From positions 2,493,501-2,557,500 of the forward strand of contig NZ_CP109446.1 of NCBI RefSeq assembly GCF_036227265.1: DNA of 64,000 nt, written 5' to 3'. Below the pieces are notes generated by a model that had not been told where the DNA came from, did not search any database, and saw only the letters and a list, made by a program, of their open reading frames with translations. This DNA is from Streptomyces sp. NBC_01476 (GTDB taxonomy: Bacteria; Actinomycetota; Actinomycetes; Streptomycetales; Streptomycetaceae). Shown piece after piece: positions 45,870 through 55,379 of this stretch. Both the position numbers and the translations under genes were made by a program. Every line of letters starts with the position of its first letter. Positions within the stretch are counted from its first letter, which is position 1.

Positions 45870-47009
45870 CTAGCGGCCGTTGAAGGCGTCCTTGAGCCGG
45901 GAGAAGAGTCCCTGCTGGCCCGGGGCGAACTGGCCGGTGGGGCGCTCCTCGCCGCGGAGCTTGGCCAGCCGGCGCAGCAGATCCTCCTGGTCGGCGTCGA
46001 GCTTGTGCGGGGTGACCACCTCGACGTGGACGACGAGGTCGCCGCGGCCGCCGCCGCGCAGGTGGGTGATGCCGCGCTGGTGGAGCGGGATGGACTGCCC
46101 GGACTGGGTGCCGGGGCGGATGTCGATCTCCTCCAGGCCGTCGAGCGTCTCCAGCGGGCATTTGGTGCCGAGCGCGGCCGCGGTCATCGGGAGGGTGACC
46201 GTGACGTGCAGGTCGTCGCCGCGGCGCTGGAAGACCGGGTGCGGGACCTCGCGGATCTCGACGTAGAGGTCGCCCGCGGGGCCGCCGCCGGGGCCGACCT
46301 CGCCCTCGCCGGCCAGCTGGATCCGGGTGCCGTTGTCGACGCCCGCCGGGATCTTGACCGTGAGCGTACGGCGGGAGCGGACACGGCCGTCACCTGCGCA
46401 CTCCGGGCACGGGTTGGGCACCACGGTGCCGAAGCCCTGGCACTGGGGGCACGGCCGCGAGGTCATCACCTGGCCGAGGAACGACCGGGTGACCTGGGAG
46501 ACCTCACCGCGGCCGCGGCACATGTCGCAGGTCTGCGCGGTGGTGCCGGGCGCGGCGCCCTCGCCGTTGCAGGTGCCGCAGGTGACCGCGGTGTCGACCT
46601 GGATGTCCTTGGTCGTGCCGAAGGCCGCCTCGTCCAGCTCGATCTCCAGCCGGATCATCGCGTCCTGGCCGCGGCGGGTGCGTGAGCGCGGCCCGCGCTG
46701 CTGCGACTGCCCGAAGAACGCGTCCATGATGTCGCTGAAGTTGCCGAAGCCGGCCCCGAAGCCCCCCGCCCCGCCGCCGCCTCCGCCCGCAGCGGAGAGC
46801 GGATCACCGCCGAGGTCGTAGACCTGCTTCTTCTGCGGGTCGGAGAGCACCTCGTAGGCGGCGTTGATCTCCTTGAACCGCTCCTGCGTCTTGGGGTCCG
46901 GATTGACGTCCGGGTGCAGTTCGCGGGCGAGCCTGCGGAATGCCTTCTTGATCTCGTCCGGTCCGGCGTCGCGGCGCACGCCGAGGACGGCGTAGTAGTC
47001 CGTGGCCAC
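45870..47009 (-). CDS. dnaJ: Co-chaperone DnaJ (type I, hrcA-linked)
   Basis: The 379-residue Hsp40 partner of DnaK has a J-domain with the HPD triplet (LARELHPDVNPD), a Gly/Phe-rich region (GGGGAGGFGAGFGNFSD), four CxxCxGxG zinc repeats (CGTCNGEG, CDMCRGRG, CPQCQGFG, CPECAGDG) and a C-terminal substrate-binding domain. The GTG at 47009 directly follows the hrcA stop (TAAGTG) with GGAG upstream inside hrcA, so it is co-transcribed under CIRCE/HrcA control. This is the second DnaJ type of Streptomyces, not the one in the dnaK operon. Confidence 0.96.
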   Translation of the reverse strand: MATDYYAVLGVRRDAGPDEIKKAFRRLARELHPDVNPDPKTQERFKEINAAYEVLSDPQKKQVYDLGGDPLSAAGGGGGGAGGFGAGFGNFSDIMDAFFGQSQQRGPRSRTRRGQDAMIRLEIELDEAAFGTTKDIQVDTAVTCGTCNGEGAAPGTTAQTCDMCRGRGEVSQVTRSFLGQVMTSRPCPQCQGFGTVVPNPCPECAGDGRVRSRRTLTVKIPAGVDNGTRIQLAGEGEVGPGGGPAGDLYVEIREVPHPVFQRRGDDLHVTVTLPMTAAALGTKCPLETLDGLEEIDIRPGTQSGQSIPLHQRGITHLRGGGRGDLVVHVEVVTPHKLDADQEDLLRRLAKLRGEERPTGQFAPGQQGLFSRLKDAFNGR

Positions 47010-48026
47010 TTACGACTCCGCCAGGATCTGTCCGACGTAACGTGCCACTGCGCGTACCGCTCCCATCGTTCCGGGGTAGTCCATGCGGGTCGGTCCGACC
47101 ACGCCGAGTTTGGCGACTGCCTCGTCGCCCGAACCGTAGCCGACCGCCACCACGGAGGTGGAATTGAGGCCCTCGTGAAAATTCTCATGCCCGATCCGGA
47201 CCGTCATGGTCGCGTCCGCGGTCTCGCCGAGCAGTTTCAGGAGCACCATCTGCTCCTCCAGCGCTTCGAGGACCGGGCGGATCGTCAGCGGGAAGTCATG
47301 GTTGAACCGGGTGAGGTTCGCCGCGCCGCCCAGCATGATGCGCTCCTCCTTCTCCTCGACGAGCGTTTCGAGGAGGGTGGCGAGCACGCCGGACACCGCG
47401 GGGCGGTCGTCCGGTTCGAAACTCTCCGGCAGATCCTGCACCAGCGGCGGCACATCGGCGAACCGCCGGCCGACCACCCGGCTGTTGAGCCGGGCCCGCA
47501 GATCCGCCAGCACCGTCTCGCCCACCGGGGCGGCGCAGTCGATCAGCCGCTGCTCGACTCGGCCGGTGTCGGTGATCAGCACCAGCATCAGGCGAGCGGG
47601 CGCCAGGGAGAGCAGCTCCACGTGCCGGACCGAGGAGCGGACCAGCGACGGGTACTGCACGACCGCGACCTGCCGGGTCAGCTGCGCCAGCAGCCGTACC
47701 GTCCTCGCCACCACGTCGTCGAGGTCGACGGCGCCGCCCAGGAAGTTCTGGATCGCGCGCCGCTCGGCGCCGGAGAGCGGTTTGACACCGGCGAGCTTGT
47801 CGACGAAGAGCCGGTAGCCCTTGTCGGTGGGGATGCGGCCGGCGCTGGTGTGCGGCTGGGCGATGTAGCCCTCGTCCTCCAGTACGGCCATGTCGTTCCG
47901 CACGGTGGCGGGCGACACCCCGAGCTGGTGGCGCTCGGTCAGCGCCTTGGAGCCGACCGGCTCCTCGGTGCCGACATAGTCCTGCACGATGGCACGCAGC
48001 ACTTCGAGTCTGCGTTCGCTCAGCAT
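47010..48026 (-). CDS. hrcA: Heat-inducible transcription repressor HrcA
   Basis: The 338-residue repressor has an N-terminal winged helix ([50 protein letters not shown]) and the C-terminal HrcA dimer domain, including [14 protein letters not shown]. It binds CIRCE operators and is released on heat shock, when GroE folding capacity is occupied. The ATG at 48026 has GGGAGGTG upstream. A CIRCE element lies at 48064-48090 in its leader, giving autorepression of hrcA-dnaJ. Confidence 0.97.
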   Translation of the reverse strand: MLSERRLEVLRAIVQDYVGTEEPVGSKALTERHQLGVSPATVRNDMAVLEDEGYIAQPHTSAGRIPTDKGYRLFVDKLAGVKPLSGAERRAIQNFLGGAVDLDDVVARTVRLLAQLTRQVAVVQYPSLVRSSVRHVELLSLAPARLMLVLITDTGRVEQRLIDCAAPVGETVLADLRARLNSRVVGRRFADVPPLVQDLPESFEPDDRPAVSGVLATLLETLVEEKEERIMLGGAANLTRFNHDFPLTIRPVLEALEEQMVLLKLLGETADATMTVRIGHENFHEGLNSTSVVAVGYGSGDEAVAKLGVVGPTRMDYPGTMGAVRAVARYVGQILAES

Positions 48027-48063
48027 CGCGCACCTCCCTGCCGTGGGCCCTGAGCCGCCTGGC

Positions 48064-48090
48064 CTGGCACTCGTCCGATTCGAGTGCCAG
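48064..48090. promoter_or_regulatory. CIRCE operator
   Basis: CTGGCACTC (48064-48072), nine bases, GAGTGCCAG (48082-48090): a perfect 9-9-9 inverted repeat with the CIRCE core GCACTC-N9-GAGTGC. A -10-like TACACT at 48109-48104 (minus strand) would place the operator in the first ~35 bases of the hrcA transcript. HrcA binding here represses hrcA-dnaJ. Confidence 0.92.
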
Positions 48091-48319
48091 CTTTCCCGCA
48101 GCAAGTGTACGGCGAGCGGGCAAGGCCTCGGCAAGACCGACCGCCGAACCTGTCGCACGTACTCGGACAACTCCGGGCGGATGCCGCGGCGGGGCGGCTC
48201 AGGAATACGGGGGCGCCGGTTGCGATGGGGGCGTACGCGACGCGATCGGGTGGTGAATGGCGGGGCAACGCTGTCACCACGGCGCGCGCCGCCGGGCGCA
48301 CGGCGATAGCGTCGCCCTC

Positions 48320-49081
48320 GTGGATTCTGTGGAGAGCGCGCAGGCGCCGGGCGCCGGGGGTTCGGTGTGGGAGCACCTGGCCCCCGGAGTAGCGCGCCGG
48401 CGACTGCCCCATCTCGATGTGACGGTCGGCCTGGTGGTCGGCGCCGACGGTGTGCTGCTGATCGACACCGGGTCCACGCTGCGCGAGGGCGCCGAGCTGC
48501 GGCAGCAGGTGGTGGCGCTGACCGGGCGCGAGGTGACGCATGTCGTCCTCACCCACGGGCACTTCGACCATGTCCTCGGCGCGGCGGCGTTCACCCAGGC
48601 CGGCGCCGAGGTGTACGCGCAGGTGTCGCTGGACGGCCGGCTGCGCCATGAGCGCGACGCGCTCCGGGAGACGGCGGTACGGCACGGCACGGATCCGGCG
48701 GAGGCCGCGGAGGCGGTCAGGGCGCTGGTGCCGGTGGACCGGCCGGTCGACGGCGAGCTGGCGCTGGACCTCGGGGAGCGGCCGGTGCGGCTGGTGCACC
48801 CCGGCGCCGGGCACACCGGGCACGACCTGGTGGTGGTCGTACCCGGTGCGAGCGCCAGCGACCCGACGGTGGTCTTCTGCGGCGACCTGGTGGAGGAGTC
48901 GGGGCAGCCGCAGGCCGACGAGGACGCGGTGCCGGGCGCCTGGCCGGCCACGGTGGACGCGGTGCTGGCGCTCGGCGGCGAGACCGCGCGGTACGTGCCG
49001 GGGCACGGGGCGGTGGTGGACGCGCGATTCCTGCGTACGCAGCGGGACGCGCTCGCCGAACGCTTCGGCGCGGGCGGTTAG
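48320..49081 (+). CDS. MBL-fold metallohydrolase
   Basis: The 253-residue cytosolic zinc hydrolase has the [14 protein letters not shown] signature, [13 protein letters not shown] (second His), CGDLVEESG (bridging Asp) and YVPGHGAVV (last His). The substrate is unknown; glyoxalase II-like and other roles are possible. The GTG at 48320 fits the start of the domain. No ribosome site is seen; TAGCGT at 48307-48312 seven bases upstream suggests a leaderless transcript. It is divergent from hrcA and followed 18 bases later by the DUF3097 gene. Confidence 0.88.
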   Translation: MDSVESAQAPGAGGSVWEHLAPGVARRRLPHLDVTVGLVVGADGVLLIDTGSTLREGAELRQQVVALTGREVTHVVLTHGHFDHVLGAAAFTQAGAEVYAQVSLDGRLRHERDALRETAVRHGTDPAEAAEAVRALVPVDRPVDGELALDLGERPVRLVHPGAGHTGHDLVVVVPGASASDPTVVFCGDLVEESGQPQADEDAVPGAWPATVDAVLALGGETARYVPGHGAVVDARFLRTQRDALAERFGAGG

Positions 49082-49086
49082 CGTCC

Positions 49087-49092
49087 TACGAT
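49087..49092 (+). promoter_or_regulatory. -10 element for leaderless DUF3097 gene
   Basis: TACGAT is followed by seven bases and the ATG at 49100. It sits just after the MBL gene stop, so the DUF3097 gene may have its own leaderless promoter as well as read-through from upstream. Confidence 0.5.
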
Positions 49093-49099
49093 CTCCCCC

Positions 49100-49927
49100 A
49101 TGCGCAGCAGGAGTTACGACGGCGACCTGACGCCTCCGTGGAAGAAGTCCGCGCCCGTGCCCGAGGTGGCGGCCGAGGCGGATCTGGTGGTCGAGGACGC
49201 CGGCACCGGTTTCTGCGGGGCCGTGGTCCGGGTCGAGCGGACCGCGGAGGGCTTCACCGTCACCCTGGAGGACCGCTTCGGCAAGCACCGGGTCTTCCCG
49301 ATGACGCCGGCCGCCTTCCTCCTGGAGGGCCGGCCGGTCACCCTCGTCCGGCCGCCCGCCGCACCCGCCCCGCGCGGCCCGCTGCTGTCCGCTTCCGGCT
49401 CCATCGCGGTCACCGGCGCCAAGGCCCGGGTGGCCAGGGCCGGGCGGATCTACGTCGAGGGCCGGCACGACGCCGAACTCGTGGAGCGGGTCTGGGGCCA
49501 CGACCTGCGGGTCGAGGGGGTCGTGGTGGAGTACCTGGAGGGGGTGGACGACCTGCCCGCGATCGTGGCGGCCTTCTCCCCCGCCCCCGGCGCGCGTCTC
49601 GGCGTCCTGGTCGACCACCTGGTGCCCGGCTCCAAGGAGTCCCGGATCGCGGCCTCCGCGGCAGGTCCTGACGTCCTGGTCGTCGGCCACCCGTACATCG
49701 ACATCTGGGAGGCGGTGAAGCCCGCCTCCGTCGGCATCCGGGAGTGGCCCCGCGTCCCGCGCGGCGAGGACTGGAAGACCGGCGTCTGCCGCGCCCTGGG
49801 CTGGACCGGCCTCACCACCGGCGAGGCGTGGCAGCGCATCCTGGCGTCCGTCGGCTCCTACCGCGACCTCCAGCCGGAACTGCTGGGCCGCGTCGAGGAA
49901 CTGATCGACTTCGTGACCGCGCCCTGA
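49100..49927 (+). CDS. DUF3097 family protein
   Basis: The 275-residue cytosolic protein has the actinobacterial DUF3097 layout. It starts MRSRSYDGDLTPPWKKSAPVPEV, has a small beta-domain (GFCGAVVRVERTAEGFTVTLEDRFGKHRVFPM) and then an alpha/beta part with IYVEGRHDAELVERVWGHDLR and VLVDHLVPGSKESRIA. The latter resembles a Toprim-like fold with acidic residues (VEGRHDAEL; LVDH), suggesting a nucleic-acid role, but no activity is established. It is located between an MBL hydrolase and hemW. Confidence 0.88.
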   Translation: MRSRSYDGDLTPPWKKSAPVPEVAAEADLVVEDAGTGFCGAVVRVERTAEGFTVTLEDRFGKHRVFPMTPAAFLLEGRPVTLVRPPAAPAPRGPLLSASGSIAVTGAKARVARAGRIYVEGRHDAELVERVWGHDLRVEGVVVEYLEGVDDLPAIVAAFSPAPGARLGVLVDHLVPGSKESRIAASAAGPDVLVVGHPYIDIWEAVKPASVGIREWPRVPRGEDWKTGVCRALGWTGLTTGEAWQRILASVGSYRDLQPELLGRVEELIDFVTAP

Positions 49928-50006
49928 GGAGCCCGGGGAGAGCTCGCGCCGCCGCGGAACGAGGTCCAGGGGCGGCCCGGACGGGGCCGGCGCCGGCCGG
50001 CGGTGG

Positions 50007-51239
50007 TCAGTCGACCAGGTCGCGCACGACCGCGTCGGCCAGCAGGCGGCCCCGCAGTGTAAGGACGGCGCGGCCCTGCTGGTAAGGGGCGGGTTCAAGG
50101 AGACCGTCCCTTACCGCGCGCTCGGCGGCCCGGGCGCCGTCCGGGGCGAGGAGGTCCAGCGGGCAGCCGGCCGACAGACGCAGCTCCAGCAGGATGCGCT
50201 CCACCCGGCAGTCCTCGGCGGTGAGGATCTCCCGCCCGGCACCCGGGGTGCGGGCCTCGGCGAACGCCTGCGCGTAGGCGCCGGGGTGCTTGACGTTCCA
50301 CCAGCGGACACCGCCGACGTGGCTGTGCGCGCCGGGGCCGGCGCCCCACCAGTCGGCGCCGGTCCAGTAGAGCTCGTTGTGGGTGCAGCGGGCGGCCTCG
50401 GTCGTGGCCCAGTTGGAGACCTCGTACCAGGAGAAACCGGCCTCGGCGAGGCGTTCGTCGGCGATGAGATACCGGTCGGCGTGCACGTCGTCGTCGGTCA
50501 TCGGCACCTCGCCCCGGCGGATCCGCCGGGCCAGCCCCGTACCCTCCTCGACGATGAGCGCGTACGCCGAGACGTGGTCGGGCCCGGCGCCGATCGCCGC
50601 GTCCAGGGAGGCCCGCCAGTCGTCGTCGGACTCGCCCGGGGTGCCGTAGATGAGGTCGAGGTTGACGTGCTCGAAGCCGGCCGCGTGTGCCTCCGCGACA
50701 CAGGCCTGCGGGCGGCCCGGGGTGTGGTTGCGGTCCAGGACGCGCAGCACGTGCTGCCGGGCGCTCTGCATGCCGAAGGACATCCGGTTGAAGCCGCCGT
50801 CGCGCAGGGCGGCGAGATAGGCCGGGTCCACCGACTCGGGGTTCGCCTCCGTGGTGACCTCGGCGCCGGGCGCCAGACCGAACTCCTCGCTGATCGCGCC
50901 GAGCATCCGCACGAGGTCCGCGGCGGGCAGCAGGGTGGGGGTGCCGCCGCCGACGAAGACGGTGTCGACCGGCCGCGGGTCGTCGCCCAGCACCTTGCGG
51001 GCCAGCCGGACCTCCTCGATCAGGACGTCCGCGTAGTTGTCCCGGGAGGCCAGCGCCCCGCCGGAGCCGCGCAGCTCGCTCGCCGTGTAGGTGTTGAAGT
51101 CGCAGTAGCCGCAGCGGGTCGCGCAGTAGGGAACGTGCAGATAGAAGCCGAGCGGCCGGCCGGCGGCTCCGTCCAGCGCGTGCGGCGGCAGCGCGCCGTC
51201 GGCGGGGACGGGTTCGCCGTCGGGGAGTACGGAAGGCAT
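50007..51239 (-). CDS. hemW: Radical-SAM heme chaperone HemW
   Basis: The 410-residue radical-SAM protein has the cluster motif C-x3-C-x2-C in YLHVPYCATRCGYCDFNTY, then GGGTPTLL, EANPESVDPAYL and MSFGMQSARQHVLRVLDR, and a HemN-type C-terminal domain. It is the HemW branch (heme insertion into respiratory enzymes), not oxygen-independent coproporphyrinogen oxidase, because it lacks the extra N-terminal Cys of HemN. The ATG at 51239 is six bases from a GATACT -10 hexamer, so the message is probably leaderless; a GTG at 51257 is less likely. Confidence 0.93.
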   Translation of the reverse strand: MPSVLPDGEPVPADGALPPHALDGAAGRPLGFYLHVPYCATRCGYCDFNTYTASELRGSGGALASRDNYADVLIEEVRLARKVLGDDPRPVDTVFVGGGTPTLLPAADLVRMLGAISEEFGLAPGAEVTTEANPESVDPAYLAALRDGGFNRMSFGMQSARQHVLRVLDRNHTPGRPQACVAEAHAAGFEHVNLDLIYGTPGESDDDWRASLDAAIGAGPDHVSAYALIVEEGTGLARRIRRGEVPMTDDDVHADRYLIADERLAEAGFSWYEVSNWATTEAARCTHNELYWTGADWWGAGPGAHSHVGGVRWWNVKHPGAYAQAFAEARTPGAGREILTAEDCRVERILLELRLSAGCPLDLLAPDGARAAERAVRDGLLEPAPYQQGRAVLTLRGRLLADAVVRDLVD

Positions 51240-51245
51240 CTCCCC

Positions 51246-51251
51246 AGTATC
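51246..51251 (-). promoter_or_regulatory. -10 element of leaderless hemW
   Basis: GATACT on the minus strand is followed by GGGGAG and the ATG at 51239. The GGGGAG is too close to act as a ribosome site for that ATG, which supports a leaderless start. Confidence 0.55.
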
Positions 51252-51312
51252 CGGCACCGGCCGCGATCGCCGGACGGTGCGCCCGGGGGCACCCGCTGCC
51301 GGCTGCTTGTGG

Positions 51313-53073
51313 CTACTGGGCCTGGAGCACCAGCAGGGCCAGGTCGTCGGACGGGGGCGCCGTGTCGTAGTCGTGCACCGCCTGCCGGATGTGCTCCGCG
51401 ACGCCGGCCGCGCCCAGGCCCGTACAGCCGCGCAGTGCCTGCGCCAGGCCGTCGTCGTCGTCGAACATCAGCGGGCCGCGGCGCCGCTCGGTGACGCCGT
51501 CGGTCACACAGAGCAGGGTGTCGCCGGGAGCGAGGTCGAAGGACTCGCTGCGGTAGTGGGCGTCGTCGGAGATGCCGAGCAGGATCTGCGGGGTGGCCGC
51601 GGGGCGCACCAGTCCGCCGGGGGTGAGGACCAGCGGCAGCGGGTGGCCGGCCGAGGCGAGGGTGCAGCGGGCCCCGCGGCCCGGTCCGTACGGCAGCACC
51701 TCGCCGTAGAGCAGGGACAGGAAGCGGGGCTGGCCGCCCTCCCAGGCCGCGGTCTCGCCGACCAGGGCGGTGGCCGCCTCGTCGGCGAGCGCCTTGTTGA
51801 GGCGGTCCAGCACGTCGCAGACGCCGTAGCCCTCGCGGGCCAGCAGCCGCAGCACCGGGCGGGCGATGCCGGTCAGGGCGGCGGCCTCCGGGCCGCTGCC
51901 GCAGACGTCGCCGAGCGCGAAGCACCAGCGGCCGTCGCCGGCCGGGAAGAGGTCGTAGAAGTCGCCGCCGACCCAGTCGCCGGCCATCGGTTCGTAGACC
52001 ACCGCGTGCTCGACGCCGGGGATACGGGCGGTGGCGGGCGGCAGCAGGCCGCGCTGCAGCACGGTGCTGATACGGGCCTGGCGGGCGTACTGCCGGGCGG
52101 TGCCCATCGCCAGCGCCACCCGGCGCGAGAAGTCCTCGATCAGGCTGATGGCCTCGGCGGGCAGCCCGGGCGGGCCGGTGCGGCCCAGCAGCAGGGTGCC
52201 GTAGCAGTGGCCGGCCGCGATCAGCGGTACGGCCAGGGCGCTGCCGAGGTCGCCGGGGACCGCGGGGACGGCCGGCCAGGCCAGCGGCTGCACCCCGGGC
52301 CGGGTGGAGGGCGCGGGCGGGAAGCGCTCCAGTACGGTCCGCAGCGGGTCGAGCAGCTGCTCGGCGCTGTGCCAGACCCGGGAGAGCCGGGGGGCGGCCC
52401 CGGCCGGGTAGAGCCAGACCGCGCACCAGTCGGCGAGCCGCGGCACGAGTAACTGGGTGGCCAGCGAGGCCACGTTGTCCTCGTCGAGCTGACCGGCCAG
52501 CAGGTCGGAGGCTTCGGCGAGGAAGGTGAGGCTGCCGCGGCCGACCCAGTCGATGTCGGCGCGGCGCGGCAGATCGGGGGGCGGGGTGGGGGCCAGCAGC
52601 GGCTGGTCCGGGTCGGTGCGGGGGCAGGGGACCCGCTCGCCGGCCGCTTCGAAGCTGCACCAGACCGTCTTGTGGTCCCGGTGGTACGTGACGCCCCAGA
52701 CGTCGGAGAGCGCGGCGACCAGGTACAGGCCGCGGCCGCCTTCGCGGTGGTCGTCGGGCTGCTCGGTGCTGCCGCGCAGCACGCGGCCGGGGTGGCGGTC
52801 GGCCACCTCGATCACCAGGGAGTCGGCGTCCAGCCGGCAGACGATCTCCACGGTGGTGCCGGCGTGCACGACGGCATTGGTGACCAGTTCGCTGATCAGC
52901 AGGGTCGCGTCATAGACGAGCCGGTCCTCGAAGCCGTCGGACGAGGGCAGGCCCTGGCTGGACCACTCCGCGAGTGCGGCCTGCAGGAACCGCCGCGCGG
53001 CCCCTGCGGCCAACTCGTCGGCGGGCACGCGGCCCCGCCGCACACCACCTTGCAAGACCTCGACCGTCGCCAC
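51313..53073 (-). CDS. SpoIIE-type PP2C phosphatase with anti-sigma-kinase and GAF domains
   Basis: The 586-residue cytosolic protein has three domains. Residues ~25-150 are a HATPase_c anti-sigma kinase-type domain (LLISELVTNAVVHAG; VIEVADRHPG; EGGRGLYLVAAL). Residues ~185-330 are GAF-like (LFLAEAS..; SALAVPLIAAGHCYGTLLLG). Residues ~350-585 are the SpoIIE PP2C phosphatase (YEPMAGDWVGGDFYD, GDVCGSG, LCVTDGVTERR, PSDDLALLVLQ). Such fused kinase/phosphatases are numerous in Streptomyces and act in partner-switching stress circuits on anti-anti-sigma factors. Its partners are not encoded nearby. GTG start at 53073 with a weak ribosome site. Confidence 0.9.
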   Translation of the reverse strand: MATVEVLQGGVRRGRVPADELAAGAARRFLQAALAEWSSQGLPSSDGFEDRLVYDATLLISELVTNAVVHAGTTVEIVCRLDADSLVIEVADRHPGRVLRGSTEQPDDHREGGRGLYLVAALSDVWGVTYHRDHKTVWCSFEAAGERVPCPRTDPDQPLLAPTPPPDLPRRADIDWVGRGSLTFLAEASDLLAGQLDEDNVASLATQLLVPRLADWCAVWLYPAGAAPRLSRVWHSAEQLLDPLRTVLERFPPAPSTRPGVQPLAWPAVPAVPGDLGSALAVPLIAAGHCYGTLLLGRTGPPGLPAEAISLIEDFSRRVALAMGTARQYARQARISTVLQRGLLPPATARIPGVEHAVVYEPMAGDWVGGDFYDLFPAGDGRWCFALGDVCGSGPEAAALTGIARPVLRLLAREGYGVCDVLDRLNKALADEAATALVGETAAWEGGQPRFLSLLYGEVLPYGPGRGARCTLASAGHPLPLVLTPGGLVRPAATPQILLGISDDAHYRSESFDLAPGDTLLCVTDGVTERRRGPLMFDDDDGLAQALRGCTGLGAAGVAEHIRQAVHDYDTAPPSDDLALLVLQAQ

Positions 53074-53292
53074 ACCGCCAGAGTGACACCCCGCCCCCTA
53101 CCCTGCGCGCACAGTCACGAATGTTCGTCCCTAAGGGTCTCTTTTCGCCAATTTCCCCCGCGCTTTCCGCCAATCCACTACAGTCCACCCCATCCCCCGG
53201 ACCGCCCCAGCATCACTCGCAGCATCGCCGCAGGTCAGCGCTCTTTCCGCCACCGGCGACGGCCGGGACCGGCCCCCCCGGCACCAAACGCC

Positions 53293-53334
53293 GAGGCCCC
53301 TGCCGGTGCCGGGCCCGGCACCGGCAGGGGCCTC
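53293..53334. terminator. 42-bp perfect palindrome, terminator after acyl-CoA ligase gene
   Basis: Bases 53293-53313 are the exact reverse complement of 53314-53334, starting GAGGCCCCTGCC and ending GGCAGGGGCCTC. It can form a stem of about 19 bp with a four-base turn, and lies 17 bases past the ligase stop. The flanking T-run on the plus side (CTCTTCC) is weak. Confidence 0.85.
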
Positions 53335-53350
53335 TTCCCCGGAGGGGAAC

Positions 53351-55228
53351 TCACGCCTCGCGGGCGCCGGCGTACATCTCCTCGATCAGGGGGGCGAACT
53401 CCCGCTCCACGACCGGCCGCTTGAGCTTGAGGGACGGTGTGAGGTCACCGTGTTCGACGTCGAGGTCACGCGGGAGGACCCGGAACTGGCGGATCTGCTG
53501 CCACCGCTGCAGGCCGTCGTTGACGCGGGCGACGTACCCCTCCATCAGGGTGCGCACCTCGGGCGAGACGACGACCTCCGCGTACGGCCGGCCGCCGAGT
53601 TCGTGCTCCTCCGCCCACTTCAGCAGCGTCGGCTCGTCGAGCGCGAGCAGCGCCGTACAGAAGTTGCGCCCCCCGCCGATGACCAGCACCGCGCTGACGA
53701 AGGGGCACACCGCCTTGAACTGCCCCTCCACCTCGGCCGGCGAGATGTACTTGCCGCCCGACGTCTTGATCAGATCCTTCTTGCGGTCGGTGATCTTGAG
53801 GAAGCCGTCCGGCGACAGCTCACCGATGTCCCCGGTGTGGAACCACCCGTCGGGCTCCAGCACCTCCGCGGTCTTCTCCGGCAGCCCGTGGTAGCCCTGC
53901 ATGATGCCGGGGCCGCGGAGCATGACCTCGCCGTCCTCGGCGATGCGCACCTCAAGGCCGGGCAGCGCCTTGCCGACCGTGCCGGTGCGGTACGCCTCCC
54001 CGGGGTTGACGAAGCTCGCCGCGCTGGACTCGGTGAGCCCGTAGCCCTCCAGGATGTGGATGCCGGCGCCGGCGAAGAAGAACCCGATCTCCGGCGAGAG
54101 CGCGGCGGACCCGGAGACGCAGGCCCGCAGCCGCCCGCCGAACGCCGCACGGAGCTTGGCGTAGACCAGCTTGTCGGCGACCGCGTGCTTCGTGCGCAGC
54201 CCCAGCGGCACCGTGGGGACCCCGGTCAGCCGCATGCTGTTCTGCGCGGCCTTGGCGTACTCGCGGGCCACCCCGGCCGCCCACAGGAAGATCTTGTACT
54301 TGGCCGCGCCGCCCTCCCGGGCCTTCGCGGCGACTCCGTTGTAGACCTTCTCGAAGATGCGCGGCACCGCGGCCATGTACGTGGGCCGGACCACCGGCAG
54401 ATTCTCGATGATCTTGTCGACCCGGCCGTCCACCGCCGTGACGTGCCCGACCGTGATGTGTCCTGCGGTGAGCACCTTGCCGAAGACATGCGCGAGCGGC
54501 AGCCACAGGTACTGCACGTCGTTCTCGTCGAGCAGCCCCACCCCCTGGATGGCGCGGGCCATGTACGACCACGCGTCGTGCGGCAGCCGTACGCCCTTGG
54601 GGCGGCCGGTGGTGCCGGAGGTGTAGATCAAGGTGGCGAGCTGGTCCCTGGTGAGCGCGGCGACCGCGTCGGTCACCGCGCCGGGGTGCTGCTCCAGATA
54701 CGCCGCGCCGCGCTTCTCCAGGTCGGCCAGTGACAGCACCCACCCGTCGCCGTCGGCGTCGGCCGCCCCGGCCGGGTCGAAGACCACCACGTGCTGGAGC
54801 TCGGGCAGCTCGGCGCGCCGCTCGCGGGCCTTGGCGAGCTGCCTGGCGTCCTCGGCGAAGAGCACCCGGCTGCCGGAGTCGGCCAGGATGAACGCGGTCT
54901 CCTCGGCGTTGGTGCTCGGGTAGACCGTGGTGGTGGCGGCGCCGGCGCAGAGCACGCCGAGGTCGGCGAGGATCCAGTCGACGCTGGTGTTGGCGGCGAG
55001 CGCCACCCGCTCCTCGGGCCGTACGCCCAGCTCCATCAGGCCCGCCGCGATGGCGTGCACCCGGTCGGCGGCCTGCGCCCAGGTGAGCGTCTCCCAGCCG
55101 TCGGGGCCGGACTCGGCCGGCACCGGGTAGCGGTACGCCTCGGCATCGGGTGTCGCCGCGACCCGCTCCAGGAAGAGCGTGGCCACGGAGGGCGGCCGAT
55201 TCTCGAGCAACGTCTGTGTGTCGGTCAC
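53351..55228 (-). CDS. Long-chain fatty acid-CoA ligase (AMP-binding)
   Basis: The 625-residue ANL-superfamily ligase activates fatty acids with ATP and CoA. Visible core motifs are LIYTSGTTGRPKGV (P-loop), YGLTESSA (adenylation motif), WFHTGDIGELSPDGFLKITDRKKDLIKTSGGKYISP (hinge and Lys-binding region) and the C-terminal lid ending ...LIEEMYAGAREA. It is of the FadD15-like group. The GTG at 55228 is preferred because GGAGG lies five bases upstream; the GTG at 55231 is too close. It is a single-gene unit with a strong terminator behind it. Confidence 0.94.
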   Translation of the reverse strand: MTDTQTLLENRPPSVATLFLERVAATPDAEAYRYPVPAESGPDGWETLTWAQAADRVHAIAAGLMELGVRPEERVALAANTSVDWILADLGVLCAGAATTTVYPSTNAEETAFILADSGSRVLFAEDARQLAKARERRAELPELQHVVVFDPAGAADADGDGWVLSLADLEKRGAAYLEQHPGAVTDAVAALTRDQLATLIYTSGTTGRPKGVRLPHDAWSYMARAIQGVGLLDENDVQYLWLPLAHVFGKVLTAGHITVGHVTAVDGRVDKIIENLPVVRPTYMAAVPRIFEKVYNGVAAKAREGGAAKYKIFLWAAGVAREYAKAAQNSMRLTGVPTVPLGLRTKHAVADKLVYAKLRAAFGGRLRACVSGSAALSPEIGFFFAGAGIHILEGYGLTESSAASFVNPGEAYRTGTVGKALPGLEVRIAEDGEVMLRGPGIMQGYHGLPEKTAEVLEPDGWFHTGDIGELSPDGFLKITDRKKDLIKTSGGKYISPAEVEGQFKAVCPFVSAVLVIGGGRNFCTALLALDEPTLLKWAEEHELGGRPYAEVVVSPEVRTLMEGYVARVNDGLQRWQQIRQFRVLPRDLDVEHGDLTPSLKLKRPVVEREFAPLIEEMYAGAREA

Positions 55229-55379
55229 CACAACCTCCGGGGCACGCGCGGCGTTCTTCTTAACTCACCAGTAACTATCCGTCGGATCAGAGTAGAGGGC
55301 CGACGCCCCGGACGTAAGGGGCGCGGCCCGCAACACCTGCTGAGCGGGGGATTTTCTGCGCGACGCCAACCCGGAAGGG

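Noticed and set aside
48020..50098. A 692-codon minus-strand open frame across the MBL and DUF3097 genes
   Set aside because: Both plus-strand genes have clear family motifs and leaderless starts; the antisense frame is Gly/Arg/Pro/His-rich without domains.
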